From NCBI GenBank assembly GCA_023356515.1, contig JAKQYG010000327.1:1-5019 (forward strand): a DNA stretch of 5,019 nt, given 5' to 3'. This DNA comes from Trichodesmium sp. MAG_R04 (GTDB lineage Bacteria > Cyanobacteriota > Cyanobacteriia > Cyanobacteriales > Microcoleaceae). Below, piece after piece: positions 1 to 4,696 of this stretch (the first letter of the stretch is position 1; each line of letters begins with the position of its first letter). The notes below the pieces were generated by a model. It saw nothing but the letters and a program-made list of their open reading frames with translations, searched no databases and was not told the DNA's origin. The translations under genes were made by a program, and so were the position numbers.

Positions 1-52
1 CGCATTTTGTGACAAATTTACCAGGGAATTTCTAGGAGTTTATCAGCAATAA
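1..52 (+). CDS. Possible 3' end of an upstream gene (partial)
   Basis: From base 2 one + frame is open until TAA at 50-52 and reads AFCDKFTREFLGVYQQ. The other two + frames stop within this stretch. The peptide looks protein-like, but 16 residues are too few to assign a family, and an open run this short occurs easily by chance. If it is real, an upstream gene in the same orientation ends about 240 bp before the methyltransferase. Confidence 0.22.
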   Translation, partial: AFCDKFTREFLGVYQQ

Positions 53-156
53 GTCAAAAAATATTTTACTCCATAGCTTTGTCCGACATTGACAGCCGCC
101 TAAAAATATATCCAATCTGCACTTCATATTGTGTTATAAGAGATTACACGAAAATA

Positions 157-174
157 TCTATTTAATTAAATAGA
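157..174. promoter_or_regulatory. 18-nt perfect palindrome, candidate operator
   Basis: The sequence TCTATTTAATTAAATAGA equals its own reverse complement over all 18 bases (9-bp arms, no spacer). Pairing ends at the flanking A156 and C175. It lies upstream of the candidate methyltransferase promoter. A perfect two-fold site like this could bind a dimeric regulator. It is very AT-rich, which raises the chance of a random palindrome, and the binding role is inference. Confidence 0.4.
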
Positions 175-200
175 CCTTGCATGCTTTGTTTTCATTTGAT

Positions 201-230
201 TTGTGTTTTTTTTGATTGGTGAGCTATAGT
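201..230 (+). promoter_or_regulatory. Possible sigma70-type promoter for the methyltransferase
   Basis: TATAGT at 225-230 matches five of six bases of the -10 consensus. TTGTGT at 201-206 is a weak -35, with an 18-bp spacer. Transcription would begin near 236-238, at the left edge of the 233-279 inverted repeat. The repeat would then either overlap the start site as an operator or form a hairpin at the very 5' end of the mRNA. AT-rich leaders give many such matches, so this is tentative. Confidence 0.3.
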
Positions 231-232
231 TT

Positions 233-279
233 AAATCAGAAATACACGTTTTATTTCTTTTAGCGTGTACTTCTGATTT
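233..279 (+). promoter_or_regulatory. 16-bp inverted repeat in the methyltransferase leader
   Basis: The left arm AAATCAGAAATACACG (233-248) and right arm CGTGTACTTCTGATTT (264-279) pair at 15 of 16 positions; the exception is A242 against C270. The spacer is 15 nt (249-263). The right arm ends 10 nt before the ATG at 290. Neither side has the T-run of an intrinsic terminator. The structure fits an operator for autoregulation or a leader RNA hairpin controlling expression. Methyltransferase genes are often autoregulated, but which mechanism applies here is inference. Confidence 0.6.
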
Positions 280-289
280 CATATTAAAA

Positions 290-1402
290 ATGGTTAAGGA
301 GGAAACTTTGCCTAAAGGCTTTGTTAGTGAATATATTTCTTTGGACAGAAAATCTTATAATGCTATTAAACAAAGAGCTTACAGAAGATTATCTAAATGT
401 AGCGATCGCTCCATTGGAGTAGTATGCTCTGGTGGAGGGGGAGTTGAAGCTGGAGCAATTATGGCTGGTATTCGCCCTTCTTGGAGTATTAATGTTAATC
501 CCACAAATAGAACTAAATTTAATCTTTCCCAAATGTGTTCCGATTATAATGAAATTAATCATGGGAGTCATGTTATTAGGCGATCGCTTTTGGATGTAGA
601 AATTAGCGACTTAAAAGAGACTGATATTATCTGGGCTTCTTTGCCCTGTGATAGATTTACTAACATGAATAGAGTTCACGGTAAGACTGAATCTGCCACC
701 GATACCTCATTATCTAATAAATTAATCTTAATAATTTCTAGATTAAATCCTCAGATTGTTTGTTTAGAAAATGTTCCTGGGTGGGCTAATTCTGAGGGTT
801 TTCAAAGAATAGTAAATTATCTTAATTATAAAGATTATAAGGTTGATTATCGAAATTATACTTTTTCTCATTATGGAGTTCCTCAGAGGAGAGTTAGATT
901 AATAGTTAGAGCTTGTAGAGAAAATATTCAAATGTCAAGGATACCAAGGCTTGTATCTACTGGTTGGTATGATTCAATAAGGGAATTAATTCCTCAATTT
1001 GAGGTGGGAGAAGTTAATCCTAAAGTGTCTAATTATTTAGATATTCAAATGGTAGATAAAGCTCGATTTCTTCTTGTCGAGAATGTATTTAATTTAAATC
1101 GCTGTTTGTATTCTGATGAAGATAGTATTTGTTGGACTATAAGGGCTACTAGTGGAGTTTACCAGAGGGGCTCTAGTAGAAATAGAATTATTGCTGTTTG
1201 GAATCCTCATATTTCTCAGTATCAGTTTCTTAATTCTAGAGCGATCGCTAGGTTATCTGGTTTTCCTGATTGGTATTATATGCCGGAAAAAAGTGGATTC
1301 GCCACCTATATTGCCGGCCTTAGTGCCCCTCCTCTTTTTGTTTCTAAAGTCCTTTCTAGTTTTACAGGCCAGGGCCTACGTGAAGATGCTATTGTAGTGT
1401 AA
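290..1402 (+). CDS. C5-cytosine DNA methyltransferase, divergent, apparently solitary
   Basis: This enzyme should transfer a methyl group from S-adenosylmethionine to carbon 5 of cytosine in a specific DNA site. In 370 residues counted from ATG 290, the family motifs appear in order: a glycine-rich SAM loop near 47-60 (CSGGGGVEAG), motif IV with the catalytic Pro119-Cys120, motif VI Glu160-Asn161-Val162, motif VIII QRRVR at 199-203, a target-recognition region around 215-310, motif IX near 317-326 (RAIARLSGFP), and motif X near 343-348. Several are altered. PCQ reads PCD, the F-G-G-type motif I reads SGGGG, and the usual GN(A/S)VPP reads GLSAPP. The size is normal and the frame intact. The start is probably TTG 308 rather than ATG 290. 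By hand count 24 of 31 arginine codons are AGA or AGG, against 12 of 31 in the two downstream enzymes, suggesting transfer. No restriction enzyme is visible. The target site cannot be predicted, and reduced activity is possible. Confidence 0.88.
   Translation: MVKEETLPKGFVSEYISLDRKSYNAIKQRAYRRLSKCSDRSIGVVCSGGGGVEAGAIMAGIRPSWSINVNPTNRTKFNLSQMCSDYNEINHGSHVIRRSLLDVEISDLKETDIIWASLPCDRFTNMNRVHGKTESATDTSLSNKLILIISRLNPQIVCLENVPGWANSEGFQRIVNYLNYKDYKVDYRNYTFSHYGVPQRRVRLIVRACRENIQMSRIPRLVSTGWYDSIRELIPQFEVGEVNPKVSNYLDIQMVDKARFLLVENVFNLNRCLYSDEDSICWTIRATSGVYQRGSSRNRIIAVWNPHISQYQFLNSRAIARLSGFPDWYYMPEKSGFATYIAGLSAPPLFVSKVLSSFTGQGLREDAIVV
295..302 (+). promoter_or_regulatory. Perfect Shine-Dalgarno TAAGGAGG, supports TTG start at 308
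   Basis: The eight bases match the complement of the 16S rRNA 3' tail completely. They lie inside the ORF that begins with ATG 290, five bases before an in-frame TTG at 308-310, which is near-ideal spacing. No Shine-Dalgarno is seen before ATG 290. The site therefore argues that translation starts at TTG 308 and the protein begins MPKGFVSEY. The other two enzyme genes of the window have no comparable site. Confidence 0.7.
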
Positions 1403-1595
1403 ATGTCGGAAATAATTATCAAAATATACCACATATATAAGCAATACGTAAGTCCTGATAGTAATCCTAAATATGTTATAACAATTCAAATACTATAAAT
1501 AAACTCTGAAAGTTTTAACCATTAAGAATTATGCCCAAACCTATTCTCAAAAATTGGCAAGATTTTTGACATATAGCAAAGTGTGCTGGTATGTT

Positions 1596-1629
1596 TGTAT
1601 ATTACAGATTACTACCAATGTAATATACA
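1596..1629. repeat. 11-bp perfect inverted repeat inside the intergenic region
   Basis: TGTATATTACA (1596-1606) is the exact reverse complement of TGTAATATACA (1619-1629), with a 12-nt spacer. An overlapping 7-bp pair, TACCAAT (1613-1619) and ATTGGTA (1637-1643), could form an alternative structure sharing one base with the first. The site could be an operator or an internal part of the putative mobile element. It lies about 170 bp upstream of the probable SET start. The role is unknown. Confidence 0.45.
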
Positions 1630-1682
1630 TGAAAATATTGGTAATAGCAGCATAAATTTGTACTGCGTTTAAAGGCGATAGT

Positions 1683-1698
1683 AATATGTAAATATGTA
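1683..1698. repeat. Two tandem copies of AATATGTA
   Basis: The 8-nt unit AATATGTA is repeated exactly head to tail at 1683-1690 and 1691-1698. It is a minimal tandem duplication in AT-rich non-coding DNA. It could be slippage or a paired binding site; nothing in the sequence decides between these. Confidence 0.4.
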
Positions 1699-1800
1699 AG
1701 TGCTCATTGCTATAAATAAAATAGGATTACTATACCTTTGCGTAAGTCCTATTATATGCTAAACTATAAATTGTTGAGCTTACTTAGTATAGTTACAAAT

Positions 1801-1903
1801 ATGATTGAATTAGAATCAAAACTAAACAAAAAAAACCACAAAAGTTACCCCCTTCGCAGCAATTAATGAGTGCCAGCTCACTAAAGACAAATCTCTACAC
1901 TCC
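1801..1903 (+). pseudogene. Out-of-frame N-terminal segment of the SET gene, split by an A8 run
   Basis: ATG at 1801 opens a frame reading MIELESKLNKK, which then stops at TAA 1864-1866. The SET frame is open upstream of its first start candidate back to a stop at 1823-1825 and reads TTKVTPFAAINECQLTKDK before SLHSLIEI. The two frames meet at eight A's (1828-1835). Removing a single A joins them as KLNKK-TTKVTPFAA and gives one uninterrupted 167-residue protein (505 nt minus one). The segment SLHSLIEINPGDII resembles the first strand of SET domains (typically G-[LV]-F-A-x-x-x-I-x-x-G), so this upstream sequence was probably coding. It may reflect a true frameshift, polymerase slippage at the A-run, or a sequencing error. 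Confidence 0.6.
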
Positions 1904-2305
1904 TTGATAGAAATTAATCCTGGAGACATCATCAGTGAATTTGGCTCGAAAGAAGTTCTTGATACTCCCAATTACTTAACTGTCCAAATTAGCGATCGCG
2001 AACATATTATGCTCACTCCAGAGTTTTTGCAATACATCAATCATAGTTGCAGTCCCAACGTTTTTTTCGACACTAAAAATATGGTAGTTATAGCACTACG
2101 AAAAATAGAAATAGGAGAAGAATTTTCATTCTTTTATCCATCAACAGAATGGTCTATGGATCGAGGATTTGATTGTCTTTGTAAAAGTGAAAATTGCCTG
2201 AAATATATTCAAGGTGCTGCCCATTTACCGCCAGAAATTTTGGCAGAATACCAACTTTCCGAGTACATAGAAGAAAAACTAAAAAATCAGTATATAACTA
2301 AATAA
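1904..2305 (+). CDS. SET-domain protein methyltransferase with post-SET cysteines (5' end frameshifted)
   Basis: SET proteins transfer methyl groups from S-adenosylmethionine to protein side chains, normally lysine. From the TTG at 1904 this frame gives 133 residues. The hallmark NHSCSPN is at 46-52, with its asparagine and cysteine in the SAM and zinc region. GEEFSFFY at 71-78 supplies the conserved SET tyrosine (Tyr78). CLCKSENC at 91-98 is a CxC-x4-C post-SET motif that, with Cys49, could bind one zinc. A charged helical tail follows to the stop. TTG 1904 would remove the first strand of the domain, so it is unlikely to be the natural start. The likely original start is ATG 1801, separated by a one-base shift at the A8 tract. 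The substrate is unknown. The gene lies 104 bp upstream of the aminotransferase in the same direction, with a hairpin between, so co-transcription is uncertain. Confidence 0.8.
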   Translation: MIEINPGDIISEFGSKEVLDTPNYLTVQISDREHIMLTPEFLQYINHSCSPNVFFDTKNMVVIALRKIEIGEEFSFFYPSTEWSMDRGFDCLCKSENCLKYIQGAAHLPPEILAEYQLSEYIEEKLKNQYITK

Positions 2306-2344
2306 ATCCTGGCGTTAAGGGTGATGCAGATTTAGAAAAAAATC

Positions 2345-2381
2345 CTATTGCCCTAGATAGCATCTCTACCTAGGGTAATAG
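2345..2381. terminator. Strong hairpin between the SET gene and aminotransferase; terminator-like on the - strand
   Basis: Bases 2345-2356 (CTATTGCCCTAG) pair with 2370-2381 (CTAGGGTAATAG) over 12 positions, with one G-T wobble at 2350/2376. Past an A-C mismatch the stem gains three more pairs (2358-2360 with 2366-2368) around a 5-nt loop. On the + strand no T-run follows, so the hairpin is a poor + terminator. It could be a leader structure of the aminotransferase mRNA or a weak end for the SET transcript. On the - strand the hairpin is followed within three bases by seven T's (A's at 2336-2342), which is a good intrinsic terminator for antisense transcription. Confidence 0.5.
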
Positions 2382-2409
2382 TCAGTAAATTATTATCTAT
2401 TCCAATTCA

Positions 2410-3603
2410 ATGGCTACTAAAAATTTAGCTCTTAGTGAGTTGAGAGGGAAAACTTATACCGAAATTGTTTTTGACCAAGTTTGGGGTCAAGTAGAATCTT
2501 ATCAAGCAACTCATCCAGAACAAGAAATATTTATGATGGCTCTTGGTGACACCACTAAACCTTTGCCATCTACAGTAGTGAAGGCTATAGTAGAAGCTGC
2601 AAATCGCTTAGGTAATAGTCAAACTTATACTGGTTATGAGGATATTACCGGAAATCCAGCCCTCAGATCGGCAATTTGTACTGACTATTATCAGAAAAAA
2701 ATCGGCATCGAAATAGACTCATCCGAAGTTTTTATCAGCGATGGCGCTCAATCAGTTTCGGTCAACATTCAAGAACTATTTGCTCCCGATAATATAGTAG
2801 CAGTACAAAATCCGACTTACCCCTCTTTTGTCGAAGGAGCTTTACTCGCAAGTCGTTCATTAGTAAATTTGCCTTGTCTTGAGGAAAATAATTTTGTACC
2901 TAGGCCACCAGACAAAAAAGTAGACTTGATTTATCTTTGCTTTCCGAATAACCCGACAGGAGCAGTTGCTACTCGCGAACAACTAAAATCTTTTATTAAC
3001 TATGCCAAAAGTAACCAAGCTATAATTATTTTCGATGCGGTGTATAGCCCTTTTGTGACAACTCCAAATATACCAAAGAGTATCTATGAAATTGAAGGCG
3101 CTCAAGAATGCGCCATTGAAATTGGCAGTTTTTCCAAATGGGCTAATTTTACAGGTTTAAGAGTGGGATGGTGTGTTATTCCTCAAGCGCTAAAGATTAA
3201 AAATACAATACCAGGAGAATTAAATAATTTGTGGCAGACTCGTCATGCTGTAAAATTTTGGGGTACGGCTAATGTTGCTCAACATGGAGCGATCGCTGCT
3301 TTATCTCCAGCAGGACAAAAAGAATGTCAAGAGGTGGTAAACTATTACTTGCAAAATGCTCGTTTGCTGCGAGATGGTTTAGCAACAATGGGATTAGAGT
3401 GTTTTGGTGGGATTGATAGTCCTTTTGTTTGGGTGAAAGCTCCCCAAAATTTGTCATCCTGGCAATTTTTTGAAAAAATGTTGGAGGCAAAGGGAATAGT
3501 TGGAGTTCCTGGTTGTGTGTTTGGTGATAATGGAGAAGGATACTTACGTTTAGCGGCATTAGGACAGAGAGAGAACATTGAAGCAACTGTAAAAAATTTG
3601 TGA
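2410..3603 (+). CDS. PLP-dependent aminotransferase class I/II, LL-diaminopimelate aminotransferase (DapL)-like
   Basis: This is a cytosolic fold-type I aminotransferase, exchanging an amino group between an amino acid and a 2-oxo acid through pyridoxal phosphate. In 397 residues I see ALGDTTKPLP at 44-53, NPTYPSF at 134-140, IYLCFPNNPTGA at 174-185 with Asn181, the cofactor aspartate Asp209 with Tyr212, the Schiff-base lysine Lys243 in GSFSKWANFTGLRVGW with phosphate-contacting Arg251, and the carboxylate-binding Arg380 in EGYLRLAA. The phrases VDLIYLCFPNNPTGA and SIYEIEGA are very like DapL, which is slightly longer at about 410 residues. The pocket segment reading GYGPEQGY in DapL is GYEDITGN here, and DapL's SDGSKCDCGNI is SDGAQSVSVNI. 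I therefore infer a paralogue with another substrate and give no symbol. No Shine-Dalgarno precedes ATG 2410. The dehydrogenase follows after 47 bp, probably in one operon. Confidence 0.9.
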   Translation: MATKNLALSELRGKTYTEIVFDQVWGQVESYQATHPEQEIFMMALGDTTKPLPSTVVKAIVEAANRLGNSQTYTGYEDITGNPALRSAICTDYYQKKIGIEIDSSEVFISDGAQSVSVNIQELFAPDNIVAVQNPTYPSFVEGALLASRSLVNLPCLEENNFVPRPPDKKVDLIYLCFPNNPTGAVATREQLKSFINYAKSNQAIIIFDAVYSPFVTTPNIPKSIYEIEGAQECAIEIGSFSKWANFTGLRVGWCVIPQALKIKNTIPGELNNLWQTRHAVKFWGTANVAQHGAIAALSPAGQKECQEVVNYYLQNARLLRDGLATMGLECFGGIDSPFVWVKAPQNLSSWQFFEKMLEAKGIVGVPGCVFGDNGEGYLRLAALGQRENIEATVKNL

Positions 3604-3630
3604 TGAATCAGTAGAAAATTATTACCGATC

Positions 3631-3640
3631 TATCTAGATA
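3631..3640. promoter_or_regulatory. Short palindrome TATCTAGATA before the dehydrogenase
   Basis: The ten bases are a perfect palindrome ending 10 nt upstream of ATG 3651 in the 47-bp gap of the aminotransferase-dehydrogenase pair. Neither a promoter nor a Shine-Dalgarno is evident in that gap. A ten-base AT-rich palindrome is weak evidence, and it may have no function. Confidence 0.2.
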
Positions 3641-3650
3641 ACCTTTAACT

Positions 3651-4592
3651 ATGGCAGTATTAATACTTGCAGAAATTGACCCGACAGATTTATGGCTTGC
3701 CGAATTAATTGTCCAATTGCAGAACAGCAAGCGCGATTTAGATTTGCGAGTCTGGCCAAAATATGGGAAACCCGAAGATATTGAAATTGTCCTGACCTGG
3801 AGACCACCACTAGGGGTGATGCAAAGATATCCTAATCTGAAGTTAATTATGTCTCTAGGAGCAAGCGTAGAAACAATTGTAGAAGACACCGATTTACCCA
3901 AACATATTCCGATCACTCGTCTCATCTCCGAAAGTAAAACATTGCAAATGGTCGAATATGTTACTCTAGCTGTTTTGCTTTATCAACGACGCTTTATAGA
4001 ATATCAAAGATTGCAGGAATTGGGAAGGTGGGAATATCTATCTGTAAGAGATGCTAGCTTGTTTACAGTTGGAGTTTTGGGGTTGGGAGTTTTAGGTTTA
4101 GCAGTGGCAAAAAAGCTTGCAGATATGAACTTTGCTGTGCGCGGATGGAGTCGAAACCCTAAAAAAGTTGCTGGAATAGAATGCTTTCACGAGCGAGAAA
4201 AATTAGAGCTTTTCCTAAGTAAATGCCAAGCGATTATCTGTCTCCTACCATTAACGCCAGAAACCAAGGGTATTCTCTGCTATGAAACTTTTTCCGCTTT
4301 ACCTTCAGGAGCTTTTATAATTAACGTTGGCCGAGGCCAACACTTGGTAGAAGCAGATTTATTGAGTGCCTTAGATTCGGGCAAAATTGCTGGTGCGTGT
4401 TTGGATGTATTTGATACTGAACCTTTGCCTATAGACCATCCTTTTTGGTCCAATCCGCGTATTATTGTAACTCCCCATATCGCTGCTCCTGGTGTCCCCA
4501 AGGAAGTAGCCGATCGCGTTCTAGAGACAATAGATTGCAGTTTAGAAGGAAGACCTTTGGAGTATATAGTTGACCGTGACAGAGGCTATTAA
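3651..4592 (+). CDS. D-isomer 2-hydroxyacid dehydrogenase, glyoxylate/hydroxypyruvate reductase A (GhrA)-like
   Basis: Family members reduce 2-oxo acids such as glyoxylate or hydroxypyruvate to D-2-hydroxy acids with NAD(P)H in the cytosol. The 313-residue length equals that of E. coli GhrA. In order I see TWRPP at 49-53 and LGASVETI at 69-76 (GhrA has WHPP and LGAGVDSI), the Rossmann loop GLGVLG at 144-149, WSR at 166-168 where Arg168 would favour NADPH, and the catalytic set Arg228 (NVGRG), Glu257 (DTEP) and His276 (TPHIAA). The protein ends VDRDRGY, very like GhrA's VDRARGY. It is intact and full length. ATG 3651 is the first start in frame and lacks a Shine-Dalgarno, like the aminotransferase. 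Downstream of an aminotransferase it could reduce the resulting 2-oxo acid. The true substrate is unknown, so no symbol is given. Confidence 0.9.
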   Translation: MAVLILAEIDPTDLWLAELIVQLQNSKRDLDLRVWPKYGKPEDIEIVLTWRPPLGVMQRYPNLKLIMSLGASVETIVEDTDLPKHIPITRLISESKTLQMVEYVTLAVLLYQRRFIEYQRLQELGRWEYLSVRDASLFTVGVLGLGVLGLAVAKKLADMNFAVRGWSRNPKKVAGIECFHEREKLELFLSKCQAIICLLPLTPETKGILCYETFSALPSGAFIINVGRGQHLVEADLLSALDSGKIAGACLDVFDTEPLPIDHPFWSNPRIIVTPHIAAPGVPKEVADRVLETIDCSLEGRPLEYIVDRDRGY

Positions 4593-4597
4593 ATAAG

Positions 4598-4696
4598 AAA
4601 ATACCATTTAAAACAGTATTAATGGATAGCTGGTATGCAACACAAAGATTAATGGCATTAATGGATGATTTAGGGAAGGAGCCATTTTCGGCGTGA
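4598..4696 (+). pseudogene. Fragment of an IS701/IS4-type DDE transposase
   Basis: Immediately after the dehydrogenase stop one frame reads KIPFKTVL, then MDSWYATQRLMALMDDLGK, and ends at TGA 4694-4696. The phrase MDSWYAT followed by LM and a conserved LGK closely matches a segment, as I remember it, of cyanobacterial IS701/IS4-superfamily transposases around the second catalytic aspartate. The residues normally following (KIYYCPLK-type) are absent. Only about 27 recognisable codons remain of a protein of roughly 400 residues, so this is a dead relic. It indicates that an insertion sequence once landed at or beside the end of the dehydrogenase gene and was later deleted. Confidence 0.65.

Larger units (their letters stand above)
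1447..1753. repeat. Possible decayed MITE or IS remnant bounded by GTAAGTCCT-type repeats
   Basis: CGTAAGTCCT occurs at 1447-1456 and again at 1741-1750 in the same orientation. ATAGTAATCCTA at 1458-1469 is the exact reverse complement of TAGGATTACTAT at 1722-1733. At the right end, AATAGGATTAC (1720-1730) pairs with GTAAGTCCTATT (1742-1753) as an 11-bp stem with one bulged G and an 11-nt loop. A partial copy GATAGTAAT is at 1677-1685. Sequences like GGACTTACGCA recur, as I remember, at ends of cyanobacterial insertion sequences, and the reverse complement TGCGTAAGTCC is present at 1739-1749 (TGCGTAAGTCC). The roughly 300-bp size and lack of coding sequence suggest a non-autonomous or eroded element. 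No target duplication is evident. Confidence 0.4.
1403..1800. other. Non-coding, repeat-rich intergenic region
   Basis: No credible ORF occurs in either direction between the methyltransferase stop and the SET gene. A 12-codon ORF at 1531-1569 (MPKPILKNWQDF) is too short to support. The stretch is very AT-rich and holds the repeats listed separately. I see no tRNA, no CRISPR array and no clear terminator after the methyltransferase. Confidence 0.6.

Noticed and set aside
89..94. Perfect -35 box TTGACA
   Set aside because: No -10-like hexamer lies at 16-18 bp spacing. The nearest candidate, TATATC at 107-112, leaves only 12 bp.
1152..1397. 81-codon hydrophobic frame inside the methyltransferase gene
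   Set aside because: It overlaps motifs IX and X of the methyltransferase in another + frame. The hydrophobicity comes from T-rich codons read out of frame, so it is not a credible membrane protein.
1531..1569. Short ORF MPKPILKNWQDF
   Set aside because: Twelve codons without a ribosome site or homology cannot be supported as a gene.
1403..1800. Possible CRISPR array from repeated GTAA(G)TCCTA units
   Set aside because: The units are only 9-12 nt, unevenly spaced and in both orientations, unlike the regular 25-40 nt repeats of a CRISPR array.
290..2305. Restriction-modification or defence island reading of the methyltransferase with the SET gene
   Set aside because: No nuclease, helicase or known defence component is present. 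The SET protein modifies proteins rather than DNA, and the two genes are 400-500 bp apart with different codon use.
3269..3925. Three open frames on the - strand of 77-105 codons (3269-3586, 3345-3578, 3608-3925)
   Set aside because: All lie largely opposite the aminotransferase or the dehydrogenase, whose + strand motifs are clear. None shows family features.
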